DNA of 64,000 nt from Adineta vaga. Its lineage: Eukaryota; Rotifera. The stretch lies in contig CP075494.1 in NCBI GenBank assembly GCA_021613535.1, forward strand, positions 11,656,001 through 11,720,000, in the 5' to 3' direction. The notes under the pieces were generated by a model. It saw nothing but the letters and a program-made list of their open reading frames with translations. It did no database searches and was not told the DNA's origin. Positions 1-12,600 of the stretch are shown in pieces. Made by a program: the position numbers and the translations under genes. Within the stretch, counting starts at the first letter, position 1, and each line of letters opens with the position of its first letter.

Positions 1-1345
1 GAGTTGTCACTCAACCAATCTCACTGAACGGTGGAGGTCGCTGTTTGTTTAAAAATATGATAACTCACCGTCATATCGAATTCAAACTTTCTAACTTGAA
101 ATGAATATTTGTGATCAACGAATAAAGTTCAATACATTGTCTTAATGAACGAGAAGTTGCAGAGATCGAACACAGATGGTAAGTACGAGTTTTCAACTGA
201 TTTTTTGATCGATCTCTCAAAACATCTGTTATGTATCAGAAAAGTAAAGCTTGTGAAAATCAACTTGATTTCCTCACGCGAGCGATTATTAATCTACATG
301 AAATAAAACGATAGCATGTCAAAGATTAAACTTCTATCTCTAGAGATTATGAGCGTTCTCATAGAAATATCAATATAAGTTTTGAAACTAACTTCAGTCT
401 ATTCACAAAACTGAAAGGATACACTTATTCTTTATAATATGCGATTCTCTTCATCAACGACGAATAAATTCGAAATGTAATTCTACTGATAACAAAAATC
501 AATAGTAACAAGATGACAATGCATTGATTTATATACGTATTCAATAAATTACCAGAAAGAATAACATTAACTCCCTACCTTGCTTTCTCTTCTTATTCAA
601 TGATCAATAGGAGAACAAGTGAACAAACAAATACAATATACAGGTGAGTTGTCATATCGCATCATTAATTACTCTTCTCATAATGTATGTCTCCTTGTTT
701 ATTAGAAAAAGAAATAAATATGTATGATATTGGATCGTATATTAATATTTCCTATCATTAGTCGCCATCTATTTAACAAACCGTAACTGACAATAAACAA
801 GAAACTCGATTAGAAAAAAAAAACATATTTCATTTAAAATCTTTTCTATTCCAAAAAACAAAAATCCTGTTGTCTTTTTCTCGCCATGAAATACGAAGAA
901 CAGAAAGAAAAAGAGTGTCCTTGTATTCGATAAATATTATTCTTTTATTGATTAAAGTGTTTAGAAAAAAAACAAAATTATTTTTTCATATTTAATTGAC
1001 TCGTAAATATCGATGTATTTTATTTTTCCATTTACTTTAATTACTATTTTCAAAATAGACATTCGATTTTTATCCAGACCTTGTTATTAAACATTGCTAT
1101 GACGAGTGTTTATCTAATAACAAATTCTTTTCTTTCACAACTACAAAACATATATTTAAAAAGAATTAATGCAAAAAAAAAAAATATTTCACACCACAGG
1201 TTTTCTTCATGAATAGAAACAAAAAGATTTCATTTGAAGAACATTATCATCACTCATATGACATATTATCTTCAACGTTCACTGTACTTTTCAATAGATA
1301 ACAATAGACAGAAAGAAAAAAACGAAAAAAAAATTCTTCATCAAA
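1..1345. other. Unassigned AT-rich left edge
   Basis: I see no supportable coding gene here. Two sequences look like 5' splice sites on the plus strand: GTAAGTACG directly after an ATG near 178-180, and CAG/GTGAGT near 641-648. They could belong to untranslated exons of a gene extending beyond or into this edge, but no exon with coding character follows either one before the FAM78-like gene on the opposite strand. Confidence 0.3.
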
Positions 1346-2906
1346 CTATCGAACAATAACACCTTGAGCAAGTCGTGCATGATCTTCCAGAATATGTTTT
1401 ACACCATTGTAACAACGATTACCTGGAATTGGCGTCGGTTTATGCATAGACGCTTGAGGATAGATAAGACGACAATAGGAATCACTTGTCGATGATTGTA
1501 TGATGGAAGTTTTATTCTCAGATGATGATGATGATGATGATGATGACGATGATGATGAACTACCACCATTAAGTTTATTTTGAACAGATGTATGTGTTTT
1601 ATGTCGAATATAATGATCATAATAAAGATTTTGATGTAGAACATATTCACAACGTGGTGGAACGACAATTTCAGGTCGTTGACTTATTTCACCAGGACGA
1701 CTACCTGGATGCCAAACGAGTATTTGTGCACTATTCGCCTATGAACGAAAGAAAAAGTTTGAATTTGAACAAATTATGCATATTATACAACAAAAATTTA
1801 CATTGGGTGGGTATAGTACACATGTCGGTATACGAATATTTTGTTTAAGAATTTCCGGTTGAATAGGAATTGGATTAGAAATCAATACGGCGCGTGAACC
1901 TTGCGGTTGAGTTGGATCAACGTTAATTTCAAGATCCATTTGCCAAGTCAATGTTTTAAGTACAAGTATTGAACCATTTTTTGCATTCATTGCCACGAGC
2001 CATGTATAAAATTTTTGATGACGTTTAACATTAGTTAAACGTGATAAACGTTCATTACTTGTTGGTATATCCCATGTTATATGAGGATAGAAATTATCAT
2101 TCATAAGTACTTTTATTGTACGATAATCAGAAAAAGGACCTTCAAGTTCGATGACTTCAGATTTTGAACCATAGAATGGATAATTACGTCCATCGGAATC
2201 GGATATCATTGGATTTTGACCGGACATTAATTGAGGAAATTCCCAACTTGAATAACCACTATCACCATAAGAATTAAAGAAATCCATACGTGTACACGAT
2301 TGTATCCAACCGACCTTCCAATGTTCACCATCTTCTAACGGAGGAAATTTTAATGTTGCGGATGCTCTTGAAAAGAAAATAAGAATAAATAAACAAAATG
2401 TCATTCATCTTATTTTTTATCTTGACTTATACCGAAAATGTGGTGTTCGATATTTTAAAACAGCTGGACTTTTCTCATCGATCGTAGTCGGACGATTTTC
2501 AATTGTAGCTTCAAGTTCAAGAATACGAACGGGTAAAATAGGTTGTGGAGGTTTTTCATTTGTAATTGTTTGCATGACAACAGAACGTTTTGTTTTATTA
2601 ACTACTTGGCCCATTACATTCATATTGGGTACTGTTGCCGATACAGCCTGTGGTTGTTGAACATTGATAAAAGTCTATACATATACATACAAAAAAAAAG
2701 GCCGACATTAATTGAAGCAATTTAGTTGTATAAAGATGTATGTAAATGTAGAAGAGAAAAAAAAAAGTACATATGTATATGTCTTATCTACTTGCCGTAT
2801 ATAAATTCAAAAGAGTATAGAATTTGAATTTATGTACCTGAGAAAAGAAAGGAATTTCACCAGTCCAATAGCCAGTTGTTGGATATGAATGTGTATAAAA
2901 ATGCAT
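1346..2906 (-). CDS. FAM78: FAM78 family protein
   Basis: Four exons read on the minus strand: 2838-2906, 2433-2674, 1802-2366 and 1346-1738, all GT-AG and in frame (about 422 aa). The core in exon 3 matches the FAM78A/B family as I remember it: VGWIQSCTRMDFFNSYGDSG, SSWEFPQL, ISDSDGRNYPFYG, MNDNFYPHITWDIP, YTWLVAMNA and the TWQMDLEINVDP segment. The last exon continues with the family block AQILVWHPGSRPGE and EIVVPPRC, then a serine run coded by (TCA/TCG)n near 1519-1545. The protein is longer than vertebrate FAM78 (about 260-280 aa) because of an added N-terminus of about 100 aa and the C-terminal tail. The molecular function of FAM78 is unknown. The start is the first ATG, followed directly by a short exon ending at a good donor; a pyrimidine-AG acceptor lies just upstream (2918-2919). 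Family assignment is firm; the first exon is less so. Confidence 0.86.
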
Positions 2907-3164
2907 AGTTTATTCTCCTTGAATAAATAATAGCACTTAATAACTACTATTAAGACGGATATTTATTATTGAATGTAAAGTGAGGAAAATTAAATATAGA
3001 AATGTATATATGTTTATTTTGACATAGATGATGATGATGATAATGTGGCAGGGGTAATGTTGTCATCGTCCTTCGAGATCATCGTAATCACCTGTTCTGA
3101 ATCCTAAACGTGCATGTTATATTCATCCTGTCGTCTAATGTTAGAGAATAGTCTTGCACTTTTT

Positions 3165-3215
3165 TTACTCTCTCTCTCTCTCTTTTTCTCCCTCTTTTTT
3201 CTCTCTGAGTGTGTG
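3165..3215. repeat. CT-rich simple tract
   Basis: A run of CTCTCTCT with short T and CCT interruptions, followed immediately by a GTGTGTGTGT run near 3210-3220. It is a microsatellite with no coding context. Confidence 0.7.
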
Positions 3216-3390
3216 TGTGTCTACTGTTTGTCGATGGGTTTTCGCATTTTTTTTCTATTTCTACTAACATGCTACTGTTGTTGTTGTTGTTGATAATGAT
3301 GATGATGATGACGACGAAATAAAATCATAAACACCTAGTAGTTTGTTTGCGTTCTTATTCGCACGTTCTGATATATAAAACAAAAAATAC

Positions 3391-3410
3391 TATATATATA
3401 TATATATATA
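3391..3410. repeat. TA dinucleotide repeat
   Basis: Ten uninterrupted TA units in intergenic DNA upstream of the FAM78-like gene. A similar TA run occurs near 28024-28041. Confidence 0.8.
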
Positions 3411-5199
3411 GTTAAAAATTAAAAACGGAGTTTTGCTAGCAGAATATATATATACACATGAAGAGACGTTATCATATACGTAGGACTCTTTTGAAAACAT
3501 ATGTACAAAAACAACTGATTGATCGAGAAATGACCTTACACGCATTTTTTTCTGGTTATTTTCTTTTTTTTCTCGTATACATACGGTAATTATACAAGCA
3601 ACTTGTAATACAAAATAAACGATCATATAAGAAAGATAATGTGTCAATTCAATATTTTCGTTTTCCTTCACATCATCGCCACTAGCTGCTATAGTGATCA
3701 TTGTTTTGACTAAACAATCAATTATAATACTTGTTGTTGATTTTAAAAGCATACACTTTTGCTATACATTGTAAGGAATAGTCAGTTCAATAAACATATA
3801 CAACGTTGAATCGAGTAGGTTTGAAAGCGAAGAAAAAAAAATCCGACGAGTAAAAAAAAACACAGTGAAGCGTATTTTTTCGATGATGTCGTTCTTGGTT
3901 TGAATAAGAATGAAATCAAATTGAAATAATGTTGGCCGTCAAAAAAGTGATGGAGAAAAGTATTTATATGAATATATATACTATACGTCGAGGTTAGATT
4001 AATGATGATCGATTGAGTACAGTAGTATATGTAACGATGTATATCATGTATAAACAGGCGCAATACGAAAAGAATGAAAGTGATGAATATATGAAAACTG
4101 ACAACAATAAGAAAAACAGAAAAAAATCGATATAGAAAATATATCATGTGATTTGTTTCAATGACAAGATGTCATTTTTTGAAATAACCAAAGAAAAACA
4201 GTAGATAAAAGTTGTGTTTTTTCTCTATTACCTGGCCAGAATTTTTTGAACTCGAATAAATATTCTTCTTCAATGTTATATGATCATATACATAGGAAAA
4301 CATTTTTTATGATGTATATATTTTTTGTTATAGTTTGACAAATGATCAGTTTGACATTGAGTCTGTCTCGAGAGTAAAGGAAATTTGATCTAGGAATTTA
4401 ACATCGTTAGAGAACGAGAAAAAAAGTTTCAAAGCCAACTGTTTAACTTTTGATAACTATACTATGAAATATTAACTATCAAAAAAGAAAAAAGAAGAAA
4501 AAAAGAAAGGATAACAGGTTACCTTTCGATTATTCTTGTACGTGTTCAGATGAGTTGTCAAATGTGATGATGACAAAAGAGCACATCTACGTCACCATCT
4601 CTTTTCGTATTATATATACACATGTATGTATATGTATATATATATATGAAAAAAAAAGACGAAGAGAAGAAAAGGTTTTATTTCGAGCGCATCGTACAAT
4701 ATGTGTATATACATCCGAACGACAACGACAAAATTGCAAATAAAGACTATCTTCTTTCTTCTCTTATCCTTCTCTCATCTAATACCTGCCTAAATATAAC
4801 CGGATCTATTTCTTTTTCTTGTTAAATAATAACAAAGTACACAAACAATGATAACATCGAGAGATCACTTGTAAATCCAAGCAAAATTTATCTATTAAAT
4901 TGTCATATTTTCTTCTCCACAAGAAATTCTTTCTCCTTCACGATCTCATTTAAATAAATCCTTGTTTTATATGATTAACTTTAACTATAAGGGTAATGAA
5001 TTATAATCATTGATCACTTATTTGTATTCATGATTTACATTTTAATTTCAACGAAAATCATTTGATCAAACGAATAATGATTTTCGTTTCGTCTTTATTT
5101 TCTTTATTAGATAAATTGTTCTTTGTATCACAGAATACACATTCAAAAAAAAAACAAAGAAAAAGGAAAGCAACATAGATGGATAATATTGATTCAATT

Positions 5200-7945
5200 T
5201 CAACGACGACGTTCACGAGATTTCGAACGATGCCGTGATGATGACGATGTTGATGATGACGTCTTATAATGATGATGATTTCGATGTGATTTATTACCAT
5301 TATCATTTTCTTTATGTGAAGATGATGTTGTATGGCGAAGAAAAGCATTGATCTCTTGTTCATACTAATGAAATTGTTTTAAAAGTTTAAATAGAAATAA
5401 AACAATTCAAAAAGATTTACTTCAGATGGATTATGAGGCACAGATGATGCTACTGATGATGATGATGGTGGTAGTGGTGGTGGTAAATACATATTTCCTG
5501 GATCTCCATAACTTCCGCCAGACATTCCATGCGGATCATATCCCATCGGATAATAACTAGTTGGATCATAAACCATTGGATAACTCTTTATGAACGAATT
5601 AAATACAAAATTAGGAAAATTCTTTGTAGAAAAATCTTACAGGAGGAAACACCGGTGGTGCATATCCAGTATATTGAGGCTGTGTTTCATACATATATTT
5701 TACATATTCTTCGTATGTCTAAAGTAAATTAAAGAGAATAGATAAGTATTTGTTGACGATTGTTTTCTTACTCCGTTCGTCATAATATGTGATATTGTTG
5801 TATCAACATGATTTGTCGATGCTGATTTTTCTTTACTACGATGTGAACGTTTTCGACTTGAACTACGTTGATTTCCATGATCAGAATGTGACGATGCTAA
5901 TGTAATAAAGGAAAATGATTTGTATATTTATATGCTATACGACTTCAATGAACATACTTGATCGATGTCGTCGTTTTCGATATGAATCGTTACTGTCTCG
6001 TCCTCGACTTCTTGATCGATGAAGTCTAAATTAAGATTAACACATATCACGAAAAATATTCTTTTTTTATTTGATCTCAAAATTGTATATGTAAATAGCA
6101 TCAGACTCGATTTGTTTTTTTTTATCTGACATAAAATAATTGAATGCTCAATTTCGCTAAAAAAAAGCACATCATTTGTTTTTTCAAAATTAACATATAA
6201 ATATAGTCTCTGATGTGTATAGATTAATATCAGTTCTTTTGATTTTTTTGTCTTCATCTTGATATTCATTGTAATATTTGTATCGCCAATAATTCATCGA
6301 AAAAGGAAAACAACTCTCTATTTAACCAACACCTGTTTTTAAAGTTCTGTACTGAATAAAATTAGTATAAAAGATGATAGCCAAATTTGTAAGACGAATA
6401 ATTATGAAATAAAGAGTCACCGCTGACCTATGATGATCACTCGAATTGTGCGAACGTTGAGATGAAGATGCACGATGATGATTTAATTCCTTGGATGGAT
6501 TGATTGCTAATGGTGAACGAGATGATTTATGCTTTTCGGATTTTTTCGATATTGATAGAAGATCAATCGTTGGATCAGGTGGAAATGAACGACACAAAGC
6601 TTCAGCACAACGTGGTTCAATATCCTATGAAAGACAATAAATATCAACATGAACAATATCATAATCAATACCTGTCCATCACGACCGATTTTAACAGGTT
6701 TATTTTCATTCCACGAATTAATTAAATGAAGAGTTTGATTAAATGGTAAACTTCGTCTGAAGAAAAAAAAAGCAAAACAATCGTTTATATTCTCGAATGA
6801 ATATAGATTAGCTAACCGAGAGATCCAATCAATATGAATAACACCTGAAAATGCTCGATTACTCATGCCAGGTGGTAAAACCCAATTGATTGGTTGACTA
6901 TCATGTCGAGCTTCACCTGACATTCGAGCAAAACCTTGAAATGCTTTACTTTCAGCCACTGAAAAGATCAAAATAACATTTTGATGAGACTAAAATAAGA
7001 AGAAAAACGATATGTTATAAATCTTCATTTACTTTTCTATTAAAAAAGAAATCTTTTACTCGAAATGCTTGATTCAATTTATTTTCATTGGCAGGTGGTG
7101 TTGACCAAACACCCTATGAATAGAAAGCAAAATATACATAGAATATTTAATTCAATCATTTCAATTTGAATTTACTTTAGCTTTAGCTAATGATACATTT
7201 TCTTCATTTCCACTTTTAATGAGAAAATAAACAGTATCATGAAAAATCGTATTCAATGCAGCGATTTCTTTTTCATCTAAAATATGAATAGATATATATG
7301 TGTGCGGGTAGGTGGGTGGGTGTTTTCTCTCGTTACTCTTAATGGGTATTGTTCGTTCTTCAATTGGAAGTGGTATTACATCGATTGTTGTTGATTTAGG
7401 TTCTTCATTTTCTTCTGATTTTTCTAATTGTATTGAATTCGATTGAGAATCAACCAATTCATCTGGAAAAAATTCATTGAATTAGAAAAATTACTCGAAA
7501 AGAAAAAATCCGAAGAATTTACCATTTGGATCAGTGCTTTGTAGGGGAATACTTTCGCTAGATATTTGAGTTTCAAGATTAGTAGTTGATGGGAGTTCTT
7601 CAGGTTGTTCGAATACCTAATAAATAGAAAATATATCTCTTTATAATAAATATAAACACGATTGGATTTATTTTACTTGATCATCATCGATGTAACTATT
7701 TTCATTGTGGTTTATTTCTAAAGATTTCAAAAATTTAAATAGATTAATACAAGTATTCAATCGAGCTTGAAATGATCATAAACAATTGTTTATACAAAGT
7801 TTCATATGATGAATACATACTTGCCACAGCTGAAAAATCATCGACATCGATTTCTGAACAGATAAGATCAAGTTCGACTAGAAAATGAAATATAAATAAG
7901 AATTAAATCAAAATTTGCAATATTATTTTTCGTACCTCCTGACAT
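5200..7945 (-). CDS. YTHDC1: YTHDC1-like nuclear m6A reader
   Basis: YTH-domain proteins bind N6-methyladenosine in RNA; YTHDC1 is the nuclear form linked to splicing and export. Fifteen minus-strand exons join in frame: 7936-7945, 7821-7877, 7677-7717, 7523-7616, 7337-7462, 7176-7276, 7060-7113, 6817-6989, 6672-6756, 6428-6624, 5958-6025, 5772-5896, 5641-5718, 5421-5585, 5200-5364 (512 aa). The YTH domain covers about residues 118-275, with [48 protein letters not shown] and [16 protein letters not shown]. Two of the three aromatic-cage tryptophans are visible (W146 and W197); the third position, Leu in human YTHDC1 by my alignment, appears to be F208. An acidic N-terminus and an RS/His-rich tail ([18 protein letters not shown]) with a Pro/Tyr-rich stretch match YTHDC1 rather than YTHDF. 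The tiny first exon (10 nt) is the least certain part. Confidence 0.92.
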
Positions 7946-8316
7946 TTCTTCTTTCAATAGAAAAAAAAAGACGAAAGGAAAGAACAAAAATACCATTTTC
8001 AATTGCCTTCCTTGTCGACCTCTACTATGATGTCTATAACATACTTATGCACTTGAAGAAATATCGTTTCTTATACACTGAATTTTCATAGTTTTATTAA
8101 TGAATTTTTTTTATGAAATATTTTTTATAAAAAATTCTCGAAAAAAATTTCATAAACAAATAATCGGTATTTCGAGTGAAATTATGGATTGGTTTATTTC
8201 TTTCATTTTTTTGTATTCAGTTTTGGCCAGAAGATGATGGTGACTGACCATGTTTTTTCTTGATTTTAAATTCCTTGTCTTTTAGATCATCTAGTAACGA
8301 TCTTTAACAACAAAAC
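7946..8316. promoter_or_regulatory. Divergent intergenic region between YTHDC1 and RPS4
   Basis: The 371 bp between the two start codons must hold the 5' ends of both genes. A pyrimidine-rich acceptor (TTGTCTTTTAG, ending at 8285) sits 32 nt before the RPS4 ATG, and another AG after a T-run (7951-7952) lies just before the YTHDC1 ATG. Both would suit trans-splicing or a 5'-UTR intron. No TATA box was assigned. Confidence 0.5.
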
Positions 8317-9490
8317 ATGGGTGTAAGTATATTCAAATACAGCAATCATCGATGATAGATATTTAATTATTTCAATTTTTTTAGTATCGTGGTATTCGTA
8401 AACATTTAAAACGACTTCATGCACCCAAACATTGGATGCTTGATAAGTTGGGCGGTGTTTTCGCACCAAAACCATCAGCTGGTCCACACAAAACACGTGA
8501 ATGTTTACCAATGATTATCTTTTTACGTAATCGTTTGAAATATGCCTTGACATATGTCGAAGCAAAAAAGATTTGTAAACAACGTCTTATTAAAATTGAT
8601 GGCCGTGTTCGAACTGATTTTCTCTTTCCAGCTGGATTTATGGGTTTGTGTTTTAATAGAATTCTCACTCGATCAGAACTTAGTTTCTTGTATTTCGAAT
8701 TTCTTTAGATGTTATTACAATTGAAAAAACAGGAGAACAGTTTCGTTTGATCTATGACGTCAAAGGACGATTTTGTGTTCATCGTATTACAGCTGAAGAA
8801 GCTAAAGTAAGTTTAACAAAAGTATCTTTTTAAACAGACTTGCGTGAGAAGGCAGTCATTATTATATATGTATACCACAACAGAATATATATTTAGTCTC
8901 TCGAGAAGAATACATTAAAATAAACTGAAATGCTTTGTTTGTTCTTAGTACAAATTATGCAAAGTTAAAGCAGTATGTATGGGTCCAAAGAAAGTTCCAT
9001 ATATCATCACACACGATGCTCGAACAATCCGTTATCCGGATCCACATATCAAATCTAATGATACCATTAAACTCGATATTGCTTCTGGAAAAATCGAAGA
9101 ACATATCAAATTCGATACTGGTATGACGACGAATCTTTTCATTGATCTTAAAACCATGAAATTTTTTCCATTTAGGTAACATCGTTATGATTACTGGTGG
9201 ACACAATTTAGGTCGAGTTGGTATTATTCAATCACGTGAACGTCATCCAGGTTCATTCGATATTGTTCATGTTAAAGATGCTAATGGACATACATTTGCC
9301 ACTCGGTAAAAGCAAAATGAATGAGAAGATTTTTTCCGAAAAAAAAACATTTCTTCTTTGATTTAGTTTGGCCTATGTATTTGTTATTGGTCGAGGACAA
9401 AAATCCTGGGTATCATTACCCTCAGGTAAAGGTCTTCGTTTATCCGTTGCTGAAGAACGTGATCGTCGAATTGCTGGCAAAAGTCAATAA
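8317..9490 (+). CDS. RPS4: 40S ribosomal protein S4 (eS4)
   Basis: A core component of the small ribosomal subunit. Six plus-strand exons, 8317-8322, 8385-8643, 8709-8806, 8949-9120, 9176-9305 and 9367-9490, give 262 aa against 263 in human RPS4X. Conserved blocks run the full length: [37 protein letters not shown] (S4 RNA-binding region), [48 protein letters not shown] and [17 protein letters not shown]. The first exon is only ATG plus one codon, a common arrangement in ribosomal-protein genes; the frame is fixed by the downstream exon. Introns are 55-65 bp except the third (8807-8948, 142 bp). The gene sits 157 bp upstream of MSH2 on the same strand. Confidence 0.97.
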
Positions 9491-9647
9491 ATTCACCATC
9501 TTGATATACAAACGAAGCAAAAGAAAAAAATCTTCTAATGTTTTTTGTTTGTCGATGAAAATAAAAATAAAAATAAACACAAGAATCGATTTCTAGCAAA
9601 AAAAACCGAAGAAAACATTGTTTTAGATATACATATATATTCCGACA

Positions 9648-12600
9648 ATGGATATTGATGATGAAGATATTTCGAGTGAATCAACAAATGTTTTAAATGA
9701 TCGAATCACATCTATAGTTGATAATGAATTTCATGGGGTATATAAAAAATTACCACCAAAAACTGCAGTAACGATAAGGTTATTTGAACATAATGAATAT
9801 TATACATGTCATGGAGATGATGCACTTTTTATTGCGAAAGAATTGTTGCATTCAACAAATTCATTGAAATATTGGAAAACATCAGGTAGTAGAAAAGAAA
9901 AGAGAGAGAAGAATATGGAATTGATTGTTTGTTTTCCTAGATGTTAATAAGCCACTTGAAACAATTTATATTTCAAATAAACAATTTGAAGATATTCTTC
10001 GAAAACTTTTATTAATTAAACAATATCGAGTTGAAATTTGGAAAAAAACACAGAAAACATCCAATGAATGGATATTAGCATATCATGTAAGTGTTCATAG
10101 AGACATCAGATAGAGTTTAACCGAAATTATTGATCTTTTAGGGTTCACCTGGCAATCTCACTCAATTCGAAGATATTCTCTTTTCTTCGTCTTCAACTTC
10201 TCAACAATCTTCAGGTGTACTTTCATGTAAATTAGCAACGGAAAATGGTGGCACAGTAAGTTTATTCATTTCGATTTATGACTACTTTCGATAAATGTTC
10301 TTTAGATTATTGGTCTCGCATTGATTGATGTTCAAACATTAACAATTAAAATGTGTGAAGTCACCGTATCAAATCATTATTCAAATTTAGAAGTAAGTAG
10401 AAGAAAATCGAATAGAAAAATATTTCGTTTTTGTTCTTTCTTTTGAAAAGACAATTCTTGTTCAACTTGGTCCAAAAGAATGTTTATTACCAACATTTAC
10501 TTCGACAGAAGATAATTATTTAAAATTGAAAAAAGTGATTGAAAAATCGGGCGTACTTGTTACCGAACGACCAAAAGGTATGTCGGTAAAAAAGAATGAT
10601 CATACGAATAATAACATATTTTGATAAATTTAGCTGATTTTTCGGCAAAAGATATCAAACAAGATCTTTGCCGTCTTTTGATCAAAGGCAAAGATGAAGA
10701 AAATGATAAATTTGAAATGAAAGTTGGCGTTATGCGTATGTTGTGTATTGAATACTTTTCAAATGTTTAAAACGATTATTATCTTCTAGCTGAAATGCAA
10801 ATGGAACATGCGAAATGTGCTTTGTCAGCTGCGATTAAATTTCTCGAAGTAAAATAAACGATTTTCGCAAAGGAAAAATCACTCATTTCGTTTTAGTTAC
10901 TTTCTGATAAAAATCAATCGAATCGATTTCATTTAAAAACACATCAACCTGATCTCTATATGCGACTCGATACAGCAGCAATGATTGCCTTGAATATTTT
11001 TCCCGATCAACGACAACGACCCGATTTCAGTTCGTTTTCTTGATATATTCTTATTCGTCTAACTAACTATTTATTTTTCATTCAGGTGCTAATGCAAAAT
11101 CTTCTAGTCTTTATGGTTTACTCAATCATTGTCGTACAGCACAAGGACAACGATTACTTATGCAATGGTTGAAACAGCCATTAACTGATATGGCAAAAAT
11201 TAGTAGGAGTTTCTTTTCTTATTGATTTTGTTTTTGAAAGAAAAAGAAGTTTTTGTATAGACGAAAGATTGGATATTGTCGATGCACTTGTTAATGATTC
11301 AAGTATTCGTACATTTATCTCCCAAGATTTTCTTGGTCGTGTACCTGATTTTGAACGTCTTGTACGAAAATTTATTCGAAAAAAAGCCAATCTTGAAGTA
11401 AATCAAATCAATAAAAATCTCTTCTTTTATATATTGTCATATCTTTTCAAATAGGATTGTTATAAAATTTATGTTGCTGTTAACAAAATGCCCAAATTAC
11501 TCGAATATATTAATGAATTCAATGGACCACATAAAGGTGTATTAGATCATCTCATTGTTGAACCAATTCAAGTAATTTAATTAACAAAACTTTATATTTC
11601 ACGAAATAGACAATTGATTTTTTTTCTAGGATATGATCAATATCTTCAGTAAATATATCGAAATGATTGAAACTACCATCGATTTAAATCGTATTCGAAA
11701 TCATGAATTTGTTATTAAACCAGATTATGATAAAGATTTACAAGGTATTACAAGTTTTTCTTTGTCTTTAACTTTTATTTCATAACCATGCACTTTTAGA
11801 ATGTCGCGAAAAACAACTTGGATTAGAATCGAAAATGCATGATGATCTATCATCGGTATGTGAGAAATTATCTCCTCATCTATCATCCACACCAGGTCGT
11901 GGTAAGAAAACCGGAAATGAATCAACAAAAGACGCAGTTCGATTAGTGTATGATCCAAAACAAGGCGGATGGTTATATCGAATTAATCGAAAGGAAAGTG
12001 CAACATTACAAAAACAATTATCAAATATAACAATAAAAGTAACCAAGAAAGAAGGCATTTTCTTTCAAACAACACGTTTAGCTGATTTAAATACGAAGTA
12101 TTCAACATTAAATTCAACTTACAATGAAACATCAAAAGAAGTTATCGATGATGTTTTAAATATTGCTTCAAGTTATTGTGATTCACTTAGTCAATTAGCA
12201 GAGTAAGTTATCTATATCAAGAATTTATTAGAATCGTTTGCAATTTCGGAGTCTAATATAATGATTTAAACCTGTTATTATCCCTTTATTCACGATCATC
12301 AAGTTAATGTATAATTTGAATTATGTATATGTCAATACAAATACATGTATGACACGAGAGAAATACACGTTTCGACCATAAATAGTCTACGAAGTCATAT
12401 AGAAAAGAAGAAATAAATTATAGGTAGTCTTTTTTTTATCATTACAGCTGATTCTGAGTGTGAATACAGAATATGTGTAATGTTTGCCTCTGGCGATAAT
12501 ATCACTACGATATACGAATAATCTTCTTGATTTCATATAATTATATGTATAACATACAAACCTTAATGATCTTTTTAAAACTTGTACACAGATGTAATCA

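Larger units (their letters stand above)
2907..5199. other. Gene-free, low-complexity intergenic region
   Basis: This lies upstream of the FAM78-like gene and downstream of YTHDC1 (both minus strand). It holds simple repeats: GAT repeats near 3022-3040, a CT-rich tract near 3165-3210, TGT repeats near 3275-3290 followed by GAT repeats, a TA run at about 3391-3410 and short TA runs near 4615-4645. Several open frames of 60-121 codons exist, but they are biased toward Tyr, Ile and Phe, show no domain and are not convincing genes. It may contain untranslated exons or regulatory DNA. Confidence 0.5.

Noticed and set aside
3390-4147. Two minus-strand frames of about 120 codons
   Set aside because: Very rich in Tyr, Ile, Phe and Leu from AT-rich DNA and simple repeats; no motif, no splice partners, no recognisable homologue.
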